Positions 1-9,681 are shown, counted from the first letter of the stretch. The stretch: 64,000 nt of DNA from Bog-473 sp963766995 (GCA_963766995.1 CAVYCE010000003.1:1240001-1304000); one strand, 5' to 3'. Numbers and translations: made by a program. The notes: generated by a model not told the origin, from the sequence alone.

Positions 1-841
1 CGTTTACCTGAATCCCGTTGGCCGTAATGGTCACCGTCTGCCCCGCGATGGAGGCATTGGCGATGACGGTGTTGCCCGTGACCGTCCCCGTGGTGCCGTC
101 AGACGACGCCGTCGCCGTCGAGGTGACCGCGCCGATGGAGATAAATCCACCCAGGACAGAAATGCCGGACACCGACGATGAAGCCGAGGCGATGGCTGCG
201 TTGTCGGTGGTGCTCGAGCTGGACGTACCCGAGATCACGCCCAGTCCGAAGAGCGCGGACGAGGCACCGAGCGGGTTGCCGGTCCCCGAGGCCGACCCGG
301 AGGTTTGGCTGCCGGTCGACCCCGACGCCGGGGCATCGTCGCCAATGGTGGAGGTGGCCGTGTTGGAGTCGGCCGTGGACGTCACGTCCATGTTCACGCC
401 GGGCTCATCGGTGGAATCGGAGTTCGGCGTCTGGGGGTAGTCCGATGTCGCTTCCAGGGGCCACACGGGAGCCGGGGGCAGCGGGGCGCCGGGCACCAAC
501 AAGGACAACTCCGGACCAGCGTTGGCAATGACCTGGCCCGGGTAGAAGGTGGATGCCACTGCGACCCCGGTGGGACCGAAGTTGTCCGTGGTCGAGGCGT
601 AGCCCTCATCGAGCTCGACGGTGGGGGTCGCCGGCAACGGGAAGTTCGGCTGCTCGTACTGCACCGTGCTTCCCTCGGCCAAGGCAGTGACGGTAAAGCC
701 ACCCAGGGTCGAGTCCGCCCCGGCTGATCCTCCGGTCAGGGCCGCAGCCAAAAGGCCGGAACCTCCGCCCAAGAGCAGCGCGGTGCTGGCCAGCAAGGCG
801 CGCAGGCGCCGGCGACTGGAAGGGGACACGTGCTTCGCCAT
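1..841 (-). CDS. Secreted Ser/Thr-rich protein, C-terminus cut by window edge
   Basis: About 280 residues are present and the frame stays open to base 1, so the C-terminus is missing. The N-terminus is a clear Sec-type signal: basic residues (SRRRLR near 9-14), then a hydrophobic Leu/Ala/Gly stretch to about residue 40 ending near SAGAD. The rest is poor in charged residues and rich in Ser, Thr, Gly and Ala, with a Pro-rich part (about residues 100-120) and a low-complexity SGSTGSQTSGSASGTG segment. No enzyme domain is recognised. The start ATG shares its A with the stop of the upstream ABC ATPase (TAATG), so translation is probably coupled. It may be a surface or transport-linked protein, but it does not look like a standard Liv binding protein. 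The gene is well supported; its function is unknown. Confidence 0.75.
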   Translation of the reverse strand, partial: MAKHVSPSSRRRLRALLASTALLLGGGSGLLAAALTGGSAGADSTLGGFTVTALAEGSTVQYEQPNFPLPATPTVELDEGYASTTDNFGPTGVAVASTFYPGQVIANAGPELSLLVPGAPLPPAPVWPLEATSDYPQTPNSDSTDEPGVNMDVTSTADSNTATSTIGDDAPASGSTGSQTSGSASGTGNPLGASSALFGLGVISGTSSSSTTDNAAIASASSSVSGISVLGGFISIGAVTSTATASSDGTTGTVTGNTVIANASIAGQTVTITANGIQVN

Positions 842-1567
842 TAGGCGGCCACTCCACCCAGATAGGCGCTGGCCAGGTCAGCCGGCAGCTCATCGGGTGT
901 GCCGGCGGCCACGATCTTGCCCTGCACCACCACGGCCACATGGGTCGCCACCTTGAGGGCAGTGGCAGCGAACTGCTCGGCCAGAATGACGGCCACGCCT
1001 TCGGCTGCGATCTGGGCCACCAGCTCGTAGAGCTCGCTCACAATCATCGGTGCCAGCCCCATGGAGATCTCGTCCAAGAGGAGCAACGCTGGCTCGACGC
1101 TCAGGGTTCGGGCCATAGCCAGCATCTGCTGTTCGCCCCCGGAAAGGGTGCCGGCGACCTGGGTGCGGCGCTCCGAGAGGCGGGGGAAGCGGTGGAAGGC
1201 CCGATCCTCGACGGTGGCCTTCGACGCACCACCAAAAGTCATGAGCCTCAGATTCTCCGAGACGGTGAGGTTGGGGAAGATGCCGCGGCCGTCGGGCAAG
1301 GTGCACACGCCGGCCCGGGACAGCGCCTCGGGCTTGATCCCGTTGACGTGCCGGCCCAGCACGTGGAAGCAGCCCGATGTCGGCTCCATCTGACCGCTCG
1401 CCACTTTCAGCGCGGTGGACTTGCCGGCGCCGTTCGGTCCCAGCAGCGCCAGGACGGATCCGTCCTGGACCGCCAAGTCGATGCCATGCAGCACCTCGAT
1501 CTGCCCGTAGGCCGCATGCACTCGGCGTAGCTCCAACACCGGCGGTATCGGCCGGGTCGTGGGGGTC

Positions 1568-1575
<8 letters not shown>
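841..1575 (-). CDS. livF: Branched-chain amino acid-type ABC transporter ATPase (LivF-like)
   Basis: 244 residues, the usual size for LivF. It is a cytoplasmic ATPase that powers uptake through LivH/LivM-type permeases. Walker A GPNGAGKS is at 46-53, the ABC signature LSGGEQQ at 144-150, and Walker B LLLLDE at 164-169. The N-terminal proline-rich stretch precedes the conserved LRRVHAAYGQIEVLHGI segment typical of LivF. It overlaps the upstream livG-like gene by 8 bases and the downstream secreted protein by one base, so all three probably form one operon on the minus strand. Permease and substrate-binding genes are not visible and may lie beyond the left edge. The substrate is inferred from family only; this group also moves amides, urea and other amino acids. 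Confidence 0.88.
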
Positions 1576-2386
<811 letters not shown>

Positions 2387-2558
2387 CTCACATCACCCCC
2401 TGTCAGCTCTCCCCGGCACACGGTGACCCGTATGGGCGTCTCGCCTGCTTTTCCCCTGTTCAGTCGGCCCAGTCTGTCAAAAAATAGAACGTGTTTCCAT
2501 ATCGCCCTCTCAGAGCCACCTTTCTGCGGTCCTCTGCGGAGCGTTAGCCTGCCCCACT

Positions 2559-4115
2559 ATGGAACATTCGATGGCCGAACGCTTGTCAGAGCTGGAAGAT
2601 CGCAAGGAACAAGCCCTGCACGCCGGCAGCGAAAAGGCGGTCGAGAAGCATCACGCCAAGGGAAAGATGACGGCCCGGGAGCGGATCGACTATCTCCTCG
2701 ACGACGGCTCGTTCCAGGAGCTGGACATGCTGGCCCGGCACCGGGCCCACGGCATGGGTCTGGAAGACAACCGCCCCTATACCGACGGCGTGGTCACCGG
2801 CTTCGGCACCATCGACGGCCGGCGAGTCTGCATATTCAGCCAGGACTTCACCGTCTTCGGCGGCGCCTTGGGCGAGGTCTTCGCCGAAAAGATCCACAAG
2901 GTGATGGACCTGGCCACCTCCACCGGTGTACCGATGATCGGACTGAACGACGGGGCGGGTGCTCGAATTCAAGAAGGTGTGGTCTCCCTCCACTCCTATG
3001 GCGGCATCTTCCACCGCAATGTCACCGCCTCGGGCGTCATCCCCCAGATCAGCGTCATCCTTGGCCCCTGCGCCGGCGGTGCCGTCTACTCCCCGGCCAT
3101 GACGGACTTCATCTTCATGGTGCAGGGCACCTCACACATGTTCATCACCGGCCCCGACGTGGTGAAGACGGTGACCGGCGAAGACGTGACCTTGGAGGAG
3201 TTGGGCGGCGCCATGAGCCACGCCACCAAGTCGGGTGTGGCCACCTTCGTCGCACCCGACGAGAAGGCCTGTCTTGACGACGTGCGCCACCTCCTCTCCT
3301 TCTTGCCCTCCAACAATCTGGAGGAGCCCCCACTGGAGCGCAGCGGCGACGATGTCGATCGTCCTGTGCCCGAACTGATCGACATCATGCCGGCCTCGCC
3401 CAACCAGCCCTACGACATGAAGAAAGTCATCACGACAGTGGTAGACGACGGCGACTACTTCGAAGTGCACCGGCACTGGGCCATGTCCATCACTTGTGGC
3501 TTCGCCCGCATGGACGGCCGAGTGGTCGGGATTGTGGGCAATCAACCCGCCGTGCTGGCCGGCGTGCTCGACATCGACTCTTCGGAGAAGGCGTCCCGTT
3601 TCGTGCGCACCTGTGACGCCTTCAACATCCCGCTCCTGACCTTCGTCGATGTCCCGGGCTTTATGCCGGGCACCGATCAGGAATACGGGGGCATCATCCG
3701 TCACGGGGCCAAGCTTCTGTACGCCTACTGCGAGGCCACGGTGCCGCGCATCCAGATCATCACTCGTAAGGCTTACGGGGGCGCATACGTCGTCATGAAC
3801 TCCAAGTCGATCGGGGCCGACTTGGCCTTTGCCTGGCCCTCGGCCGAGCTGGCCGTGATGGGCCCCAACGGCGCCGTGGAGATCGTCTACCGACGCGAAC
3901 TGGCCGAAGCTACCGATCCCGTGGCCCGACGTGCCGAACTCATTGACGAGTACACCGAGCGCTACGCCAACCCGTACATCGCCGCCGAACGCGGCTATAT
4001 CGATGACGTGATTTCTCCGGCCGATACGCGGGCCGTCATCTGCCGCAGCCTCGAGATCCTGGCCTCCAAGCGCGAGGAACTGCCGCGGCGCAAGCACGGG
4101 AACGTGCCGCTGTGA
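2559..4115 (+). CDS. pccB: Acyl-CoA carboxylase beta subunit (propionyl-CoA carboxylase-like)
   Basis: 518 residues, full length for the carboxyltransferase subunit that moves CO2 from biotin to acyl-CoA, here probably propionyl-CoA to methylmalonyl-CoA. Two crotonase-fold halves are visible, with the oxyanion-hole stretches DGAGARIQEG (131-140), GPCAGGAVYSP (169-179) and the C-terminal TRKAYGGAY (402-410). The next residue, Val411, sits where characterised actinobacterial enzymes carry Asp (propionyl PccB), Cys (AccD5) or Ile (acetyl-type), so chain-length preference is uncertain. A second Met is at residue 5, so the start may be 12 bases later. The biotinylated alpha subunit is not in the window. 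The next gene starts inside its stop region (GTGA overlap) and looks like an epsilon subunit. Confidence 0.9.
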   Translation: MEHSMAERLSELEDRKEQALHAGSEKAVEKHHAKGKMTARERIDYLLDDGSFQELDMLARHRAHGMGLEDNRPYTDGVVTGFGTIDGRRVCIFSQDFTVFGGALGEVFAEKIHKVMDLATSTGVPMIGLNDGAGARIQEGVVSLHSYGGIFHRNVTASGVIPQISVILGPCAGGAVYSPAMTDFIFMVQGTSHMFITGPDVVKTVTGEDVTLEELGGAMSHATKSGVATFVAPDEKACLDDVRHLLSFLPSNNLEEPPLERSGDDVDRPVPELIDIMPASPNQPYDMKKVITTVVDDGDYFEVHRHWAMSITCGFARMDGRVVGIVGNQPAVLAGVLDIDSSEKASRFVRTCDAFNIPLLTFVDVPGFMPGTDQEYGGIIRHGAKLLYAYCEATVPRIQIITRKAYGGAYVVMNSKSIGADLAFAWPSAELAVMGPNGAVEIVYRRELAEATDPVARRAELIDEYTERYANPYIAAERGYIDDVISPADTRAVICRSLEILASKREELPRRKHGNVPL

Positions 4116-4321
4116 CGAACACAATCGACCTGACACTGCGACCGCGCCCCGAACCCGATCCGGCGGTGCTGGCCGCCATCACGGCGGCGGCGCAGATGGT
4201 GTGGCCGCAACCCGGACTGACGGACGAGCAGGACCCGGTGCATCAGACGTGGCGCTTCAGCGGACGCTGGTGGAACAAGCCCACGCCCTTGCGCCGCGAG
4301 CGACCCTGGGCCCGCCGCTGA
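4112..4321 (+). CDS. Small acyl-CoA carboxylase epsilon-like subunit
   Basis: 69 residues starting at a GTG that overlaps the pccB stop by 4 bases. Small epsilon subunits encoded directly after beta subunits are an actinobacterial trait and help assemble or stimulate the carboxylase. Here the pattern is a short beta-prone N-terminus, a helix with PAVLAAITAAAQMVW (about 18-32), and a Trp/Arg-rich end with WRFSGRWW near 47-54. Sequence conservation in this family is weak, so the call rests mainly on position, overlap and overall composition. The stop TGA overlaps the region where the next gene (DUF4031) begins. An unrelated small protein cannot be excluded. Confidence 0.6.
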   Translation: MTNTIDLTLRPRPEPDPAVLAAITAAAQMVWPQPGLTDEQDPVHQTWRFSGRWWNKPTPLRRERPWARR

Positions 4322-4623
4322 CCGTCTACGTCGACGACTGGCGGCAGCGGGCGACCATTCGGGACCGGGAGGATCGCTGGTCGCATCTTCTGTCAGACGA
4401 CGAGGACGAGTTGCACACGCTGGCCGCGCAACTCGGCATTCCGATTCGCGGCTACCAGCGCCATCGCCGCTCGGCCGCCCTGAATCACTACGACCTTCCG
4501 GAAAGCTTGCGCCTGCGAGCCATTGAGCTGGGCGCCATCCCCATCACCTGGCGGGAGATGGGCCGCCTTACGCGGGAGTGGCGGCGCGCTGGCGCTCGGC
4601 CAGAGCGACCAGGTCCTCCATGA
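4270..4623 (+). CDS. DUF4031 domain protein
   Basis: The recognisable domain runs from VYVDDWRQ through SHLLSDDEDELHTLAAQLGI to HYDLPESLRLRAIELGAIPI, which matches the short DUF4031 family of unknown function found widely in Actinobacteria. The conserved Asp, His and Tyr residues suggest a small metal- or nucleotide-binding enzyme, but no activity is established. The start is uncertain: GTG at 4270 is chosen, while an ATG at 4201 would lie deep inside the preceding gene and a CTG at 4318 sits right at the domain edge and at the previous stop. The 3' end overlaps the convergent mutase gene by about 56 bases. It is third in a probable pccB operon. Confidence 0.65.
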   Translation: MEQAHALAPRATLGPPLTVYVDDWRQRATIRDREDRWSHLLSDDEDELHTLAAQLGIPIRGYQRHRRSAALNHYDLPESLRLRAIELGAIPITWREMGRLTREWRRAGARPERPGPP

Positions 4624-6559
4624 TGCGATCGAAGGAGTAATCCTTCGGCGTGTACACCGAGGACACGCCCTTGCCCAGCAGGATCTCGGCATCCTCCGGC
4701 GGAATGATGCCGCCGACCACGACGGCCGCTGTGCTTCCGGCGGAGCGCAATCGGTCCAGTACCTCGGGCACGAGCTCGAGGTGTGAACCCGACAGGATGG
4801 ACAATCCGACGATGTCGACGTCCTCGTCCAGGGCAGCGGCCACGATCTGGGCCGGGGTCAACCGGATGCCTTGGTAGATCACTTCGAATCCGGCGTCCCG
4901 GGCGGCAACAGCGATCTGTTCGGCGCCGTTGGAGTGGCCGTCGAGCCCAGGCTTGGCCACCAGGAAGCGGGGCGGCCCGCCGATACGATCGGCCAGGGCC
5001 TTGGTCCGGAGCCGGATGGGGGCCATCTCTTCGCCGCGACGCCCACCGGCGCCGCTCACCCCGGTCGGCGCCCGGAACTCGCCGAAGACTTCACGCAGCG
5101 CCCCCGCCCATTCGCCGGTGGTGCCGCCGGCATGAGCCAGGGCAATGGTGGCCTCCATGATGTTGCCGTCGGGCCCGGCATTCTCCGCCACCTGGCGCAG
5201 CACATCGAGCGCCTTTTGCACGGCGCCTTGGTCGCGCTCGGATCGCCAGCGCTGCACGTCGGCGATCTGCTGAGCCTCGACCCGCGGGTCCACCCGCATG
5301 ATGTTGTCGATCTCGCCGTCGCCGGTCAGGGGCGATGGGGCCGTCTCTTGGAATTTGTTGACGCCCACCACAATCTGCTCGCCGGTCTCGATGCGCTGGA
5401 CCCGATCGACCTGGCTGCGGACCAGCCGCATCTTCAGCTCGTCGATGGCCTCAAAGGCACCGCCCAACGCCTCGACATCGGCCAGTTCGGCCAAGGCCGA
5501 CTTCATGATCTCCTCGGTCTTGGCCTCAATGACCTTGGATCCCTCGAAGATGTCGTCGTACTCGAGCAGGTCGGACTCGAAGGCCAGCACCTGCATCATG
5601 CGCAGTGACCACTGCTGGTCCCAGGGCCGAGGCAAGCCCAGGGCCTCGTTCCAGGCCGGCAACTGCAGGGCCCGGGCCCTTGCATCCTTGGAGAGCGTGA
5701 CCCCGAGGGACTCGAGCACAATGCGCTGCACGTTGTTCTCGGGTTGCTGCTCGGTCAGGCCAAGCGAATTCACCTGCACGCCGTAGCGGAATCGGCGCAA
5801 CTTCGGGTCGGTGACCCCGTAGCGCTCCTGGCAAATGCGGTCCCACAGTCGGGTGAAGGCCCGCATTTTGCAGGTCTCCTCTACGAAGCGAACGCTGGAG
5901 TTCACGAAGAAGCTGATGCGGCCCACTACCTCGGGTAGCTCCGATTCCTCAATCTTGCCGGACTGGCGCACGCCATCGAGGACCCCAATGGCAGTGGCCA
6001 GTGCGAAGGCCACTTCCTGGGTCGGCGTGGCTCCAGCCTCTTGTAAGTGGTAGCTGCAGACGTTGATGGGGTTCCACTTGGGCACGTGGCGGACCGTGTA
6101 GGCGATGGTGTCCACGGTGAGCCGCAGACTGGGCCCGGGCGGAAAGATGAAGGTGCCGCGGCTCAAGTACTCCTTGACGATGTCGTTCTGCGTCGTACCA
6201 GAAAGGAGCTTCTGGTCGACGCCCTGGTCCTGGGCGTGAGCCACGTAGAGCCCGAGCAGCCAGGCCGCCGTGGCGTTGATGGTCATGGAGGTGTTCATCT
6301 CCGCCACCGGGATCTGCGCCATCAGCTCTTCCATGTGGCCACGGTGGGCCACTGGCACGCCTACCTTTCCCACTTCACCGGCCGCCTCAGGCGAGTCAGG
6401 GTCGTAGCCCGTCTGGGTGGGGAGATCGAAGGCAATGGAAAGACCGGTCTGGCCCTTGGCCAGGTTGGAGCGGTACAGCTCGTTGGAGGCACGAGCGGTG
6501 GAGTGGCCCGAATAGGTGCGCATCACCCAGGGCTTGTCACGCGGTGTGTCCTTGCTCAT
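4568..6559 (-). CDS. ecm: Ethylmalonyl-CoA mutase (MeaA/Ecm type), B12-dependent
   Basis: 663 residues, a single chain holding both the TIM-barrel substrate domain and the C-terminal cobalamin domain. The B12 motif DxHxxG appears as DGHSNG with His542, followed by the GGIIPPEDAEIL segment. The N-terminal stretch (WVMRTYSGHSTARASNELYR) and lines such as QVNSLGLTEQQPENN follow Streptomyces MeaA rather than classical methylmalonyl-CoA mutase large subunits, which are longer. Ecm converts (2R)-ethylmalonyl-CoA to (2S)-methylsuccinyl-CoA in the ethylmalonyl-CoA pathway. A strong ribosome site (AAGGAGGTGA) lies just before the ATG. Ccr and an epimerase are encoded 6-8 kb away, which supports the Ecm reading; methylmalonyl-CoA mutase is the main alternative. 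Confidence 0.82.
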   Translation of the reverse strand: MSKDTPRDKPWVMRTYSGHSTARASNELYRSNLAKGQTGLSIAFDLPTQTGYDPDSPEAAGEVGKVGVPVAHRGHMEELMAQIPVAEMNTSMTINATAAWLLGLYVAHAQDQGVDQKLLSGTTQNDIVKEYLSRGTFIFPPGPSLRLTVDTIAYTVRHVPKWNPINVCSYHLQEAGATPTQEVAFALATAIGVLDGVRQSGKIEESELPEVVGRISFFVNSSVRFVEETCKMRAFTRLWDRICQERYGVTDPKLRRFRYGVQVNSLGLTEQQPENNVQRIVLESLGVTLSKDARARALQLPAWNEALGLPRPWDQQWSLRMMQVLAFESDLLEYDDIFEGSKVIEAKTEEIMKSALAELADVEALGGAFEAIDELKMRLVRSQVDRVQRIETGEQIVVGVNKFQETAPSPLTGDGEIDNIMRVDPRVEAQQIADVQRWRSERDQGAVQKALDVLRQVAENAGPDGNIMEATIALAHAGGTTGEWAGALREVFGEFRAPTGVSGAGGRRGEEMAPIRLRTKALADRIGGPPRFLVAKPGLDGHSNGAEQIAVAARDAGFEVIYQGIRLTPAQIVAAALDEDVDIVGLSILSGSHLELVPEVLDRLRSAGSTAAVVVGGIIPPEDAEILLGKGVSSVYTPKDYSFDRIMEDLVALAERQRAATPA

Positions 6560-6629
6560 GGCTCACCTCCTTGGGGTGCCAGCAGCACTGCCACCATTCT
6601 GACCGCTCGGCGGCGACGCCGATAGGCGT

Positions 6630-7484
6630 CTATCGGTTGTAGTCGTAAAAGCCGCGCTTGGACTTGCGGCCCAGCTGACCCGAAGTCACAAGCCGGCGCA
6701 ACAGGGGAACGGCGGCGTAGTTGGGATCGCGGAACTCGGCGTACAGCGCATCGAGGATGGCCAGCGAGGTGTCCAGCCCGACGAGATCAAGGAGCGCAAA
6801 CGGTCCCATGGGGAACCCACAACCGCCCTTCATGGCGGCGTCGATGCCCTCCTTGGTGGCCACTCCCTGCTCCAACAACCGCACGGCGTTGTTCAGGTAC
6901 GGAAACAGCAGTGCGTTGACAATGAAGCCGGCCTGGTCCTTGACCTCGACCGGGTCTTTCCCACAGGCCGCGGCAAACTCCAGCGCCGTCGTCACCGTCT
7001 TATCGTCGGCCGTGATGGGGCGCACCACTTCCACCAGCGCCATGGCCGGCGCCGGGTTGAAGAAGTGGATGCCGCAGACCAGCTCGGGCCGTCCGGTGGC
7101 CATAGCCATTTCAACCACAGGGAGCGTCGAGGTGTTCGTGGCCAGGATGGCTCCGGCCTTACACACCGAGTCCAGCTCGGCGAAAAGCGCCTTCTTCACC
7201 TCGAGGTCCTCGACGACGGACTCAATGACCAGGTCGACGTCGGCCAGCTCGCCCAGGTGCGTGGTGCCGCTCACGCGGGCGGCGATCTCGGCCGCTTCCG
7301 CTTCGGTGCGCTTGCCCTTCTCCACCTGCTTGGCCAGCGACTTCTGCAGCCCGGCCACCATGGCGTCGGCGCTGGCCTGGCTACGGCTGCGCAGCACCAC
7401 CTCGTACCCCGCTGCAGCCGCCACCTCGGCGATGCCTGAGCCCATGATTCCCGAACCGACAATTCCAACGCGTGCGATCGACAT
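6630..7484 (-). CDS. hbd: 3-hydroxybutyryl-CoA dehydrogenase
   Basis: 284 residues, the usual length of stand-alone 3-hydroxyacyl-CoA dehydrogenases. The NAD-binding loop GSGIMGSG is at 10-17. Catalytic His140 and the following FFNPAPAM (His-Phe-Phe-Asn-Pro) motif are in place, as is the partner Glu152. The C-terminal dimerisation helices with GPFALLDLVGLD and a GRKSKRGFYDY ending are typical. It interconverts acetoacetyl-CoA and 3-hydroxybutyryl-CoA, the step between the thiolase and crotonase in butyrate or ethylmalonyl-CoA metabolism. It lies 70 bases upstream of the mutase gene in the same direction, so the two are probably co-transcribed with this gene first. The enzyme family is certain; chain-length range is inferred. 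Confidence 0.9.
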   Translation of the reverse strand: MSIARVGIVGSGIMGSGIAEVAAAAGYEVVLRSRSQASADAMVAGLQKSLAKQVEKGKRTEAEAAEIAARVSGTTHLGELADVDLVIESVVEDLEVKKALFAELDSVCKAGAILATNTSTLPVVEMAMATGRPELVCGIHFFNPAPAMALVEVVRPITADDKTVTTALEFAAACGKDPVEVKDQAGFIVNALLFPYLNNAVRLLEQGVATKEGIDAAMKGGCGFPMGPFALLDLVGLDTSLAILDALYAEFRDPNYAAVPLLRRLVTSGQLGRKSKRGFYDYNR

Positions 7485-7558
7485 GGGGGCAGAGGCTACT
7501 GGCCAGTAACCGTCGCGGTCGAAGCCGGGGTACCCGTGCCTGCGTGCAAGAGTGGCTC

Positions 7559-8239
7559 ATGGACAAGAGCGGCGTGTTGGCCCTGGTGGGCGGAGCTGAG
7601 TGGACACCGGGATGCACCTTCGATGCCGGTCTGCTCGAAGCCTCGGGAGGCACGGAGGTGGTGGTCCTGCCGACGGCCGCCGCGTACCAACACCCCGAGC
7701 GGGTGGTGCTTCAGGCTGCCGAATGGCTGGCCACTCTGGGAGCCACTGTGGAGGGACTCATGGTGCTGGACCGGGCCTCCTCCGACGACCCGGGCATGGC
7801 CGAGGTGGTGCGCAGGGCCACCTGTATTTATGTGGCCGATGGGTCCCCGCTTCACCTCAAGGCCGTGCTCAAGAAATCAGCCACCTTCGACGCCTTACGC
7901 CAGGCGTGGCACGACGGAGCGGTGGTGGTCGGATCGGGGGCCGGTGCGATGGTGCTGACCGACCCAATGGTGGACCCTCGCGGCGGTGCGCTCACCTTGG
8001 GCCTCGGATTAGTGACTCAGCTGGCCGTGATTCCTCACTTCGGCGAAGAGCAGGAGGAGTCAGAGCAAAAGCTGCAGCGCACCTTGGCCATGGCGCCCAA
8101 GGGTCTCCCAGTGGTGGGCCTCCCGCCGCGGACAGCGCTCATCAGGTCGGTCGACGGCAGCTGGCGCTACGAGGGCGTGGAGGCACCGATGGTTTTCGTG
8201 GACGCCATGCCCACCGAGGGTTTGGCCGCGCTGGTCTGA
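7559..8239 (+). CDS. Peptidase S51 / cyanophycinase-like protein lacking the catalytic serine
   Basis: 226 residues with the class I amidotransferase-like fold of dipeptidase E and cyanophycinase: VLALVGGAEW at the N-terminus, IYVADGSP near 90-97, and the nucleophile elbow at 125-130. The elbow reads GSGAGA, so the family's Ser (GxSAGA) is Gly127; the codon is GGG. The protein may therefore bind rather than cleave its ligand, or use another residue. ATG 7559 is preferred over upstream in-frame starts because the family fold begins right there. The gene is divergent from hbd and convergent with the cyclophilin pair, with no obvious operon partner. Fold assignment is good; activity is doubtful. 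Confidence 0.75.
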   Translation: MDKSGVLALVGGAEWTPGCTFDAGLLEASGGTEVVVLPTAAAYQHPERVVLQAAEWLATLGATVEGLMVLDRASSDDPGMAEVVRRATCIYVADGSPLHLKAVLKKSATFDALRQAWHDGAVVVGSGAGAMVLTDPMVDPRGGALTLGLGLVTQLAVIPHFGEEQEESEQKLQRTLAMAPKGLPVVGLPPRTALIRSVDGSWRYEGVEAPMVFVDAMPTEGLAALV

Positions 8240-8255
8240 CCCTTGCTGGAGAGGG

Positions 8256-8813
8256 TCAGTCGCTTTCGACGATGGTGACTGACTCAATCACCACACGCTC
8301 TTTCGGTGTGCCGGAGCGGGTGCCGAGATCGTTGATCTTCTCGACCACCTCTTTGCCGCTGACGTTGGCGCCAAAGAGTGAATAGAGCGGCGGCAGCCCC
8401 ATACCGTCCGGGCCGCTGATGACGAAGAACTGGCTGCCGTTGGTGTTGGGGCCGGCGTTGGCCATGGCCAACGATCCGTACTGGTAACGCCCGGGTGCCG
8501 GCAGTTCGTCGGCGTATTTGTAGCCAGGACCGCCAGTCCCGTTGCCGCTGGGATCGCCACCCTGGAGCACGAATCCGGGGATGATGCGGTGGAAGATGAC
8601 CCCGTCGTAGAAGTGGTAGCGGGAGAGAAACACGAAGCTGTTCACGGTCTGAGGAGCGTTGGCGGCATCGAGCTCGAACACCATCGTCCCGTGCGACGTC
8701 ACCATGGTGGCCGTGTAGCGCTTCGAGGGGTCAATGAACATCGGTGGGGCCTGGTCGAACTTCTGCTGCTTTGGACTGGAGCCATCGACGGCTGGTGCGA
8801 CGGGTGTGGCCAT
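8256..8813 (-). CDS. Cyclophilin-type peptidyl-prolyl isomerase, cytoplasmic
   Basis: 185 residues. The cyclophilin core carries FHRIIPGFVLQGGDP, GPGYKYADE, LAMANAGPNTNGSQFF and a final strand, including the catalytic Arg of FHR and the Gln of SQFF. A roughly 45-residue Ala/Pro/Gln-rich lead precedes the domain, with no signal peptide, so it probably acts in the cytoplasm on proline isomerisation during folding. The start at 8813 places the ATG just 5 bases after the stop of the upstream membrane-anchored cyclophilin, implying coupled translation; a longer form starting at 8900 would run deep into that gene. Family assignment is certain; the client proteins are unknown. Confidence 0.9.
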   Translation of the reverse strand: MATPVAPAVDGSSPKQQKFDQAPPMFIDPSKRYTATMVTSHGTMVFELDAANAPQTVNSFVFLSRYHFYDGVIFHRIIPGFVLQGGDPSGNGTGGPGYKYADELPAPGRYQYGSLAMANAGPNTNGSQFFVISGPDGMGLPPLYSLFGANVSGKEVVEKINDLGTRSGTPKERVVIESVTIVESD

Positions 8814-8817
8814 GGAC

Positions 8818-9681
8818 TTAGCTCCCTGCTGCTTCGTGAATGGTGACGGAAATAATGCGCTCAATGACCCCTGGCGTGCCGGCGGGAGTGCCGAGCGCAT
8901 TGATGGCGTTGATCACGTCCTGACCGCTGATGATGGAACCGAACAACGAGTACCCGCCGCTGGCGATGTCATTGTTCAGCTGCGTGGACCCACCAGGGGC
9001 CACGATGAAGAACTGGCTGCCGTTGGTGTTGGCGCCTGAGTTGGCCATGGCCACATCGCCGGTGGCATAGGACGTCGGGATGTTCTCGTTGTTGAACTCA
9101 TAGCCGGGACCGCCGGTACCGGTGCCGGTCGGGTCACCGGTCTGGTCCACGAAGCCAGGAATGACTCGATGGAAAATGTCGCAGTGGAAGTAGTTCTTGT
9201 CGGCCAGGAAGATAAAGCTGTTGACCGTCGTCGGTGCCGCCTTGGCGTAGAGCGACATGGTGAACGTGCCGTCAGTCGTCACCACCGTGGCCGAGTACAG
9301 GTCGTTGGTATTGATGGTCATGGCGGGCGCCGCTGAGTAGCTCTGGGTGTTGACCCGGGCGCTGGTGTTGGTCGGGCAGCCTGCCTTGACCGCAATGGCA
9401 TTGGCCGCCTTCTGGGCTGCCGCATTGGCGCTCGATGAGGCTGCCGTCGTCGTGGTGCTGCTACTCGCCGCCGTGGTCGTGGTGGTGGACCCGGAGGCGC
9501 TGGCCGGCTTCTTTGGGCTGTTGTTCCCAGAGACGAGGAAGACGATCCCGACGATGATCACAGCCACCACGGCGACGATGACCGTGTTGCGCGTTTGGGC
9601 GCGGCGCTTCTTGGCCTTGGCCTGGGCCACCAAGCGGGCTTCCCGGGCATCTCGCTGACGTTGACGTTTCTCGCTGGGCAC
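8818..9681 (-). CDS. Membrane-anchored cyclophilin-type peptidyl-prolyl isomerase
   Basis: 287 residues from a GTG start. A highly basic coiled stretch (KRQRQRDAREARLVAQAKAKKRR) is followed by one membrane segment (about residues 31-50), then a Ser/Thr/Ala-rich linker with runs of Thr, and finally the cyclophilin domain (FHRVIPGFVDQTGDP, GPGYEFNNE, NTNGSQFF). The isomerase domain should lie outside the membrane and help fold exported proteins, as proposed for similar actinobacterial proteins. GTG 9681 (VPSEKRQRQR) is chosen because it matches the usual basic start; an earlier ATG would overlap the divergent aspartate kinase start. It is first in a two-gene operon with the cytoplasmic cyclophilin. 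Confidence 0.87.
   Translation of the reverse strand: MPSEKRQRQRDAREARLVAQAKAKKRRAQTRNTVIVAVVAVIIVGIVFLVSGNNSPKKPASASGSTTTTTAASSSTTTTAASSSANAAAQKAANAIAVKAGCPTNTSARVNTQSYSAAPAMTINTNDLYSATVVTTDGTFTMSLYAKAAPTTVNSFIFLADKNYFHCDIFHRVIPGFVDQTGDPTGTGTGGPGYEFNNENIPTSYATGDVAMANSGANTNGSQFFIVAPGGSTQLNNDIASGGYSLFGSIISGQDVINAINALGTPAGTPGVIERIISVTIHEAAGS

Noticed and set aside
9440..9500. Thr-coding repeats as a possible CRISPR or microsatellite
   Set aside because: They code for a Ser/Thr/Ala linker in the anchored cyclophilin; no spaced repeat pattern exists.
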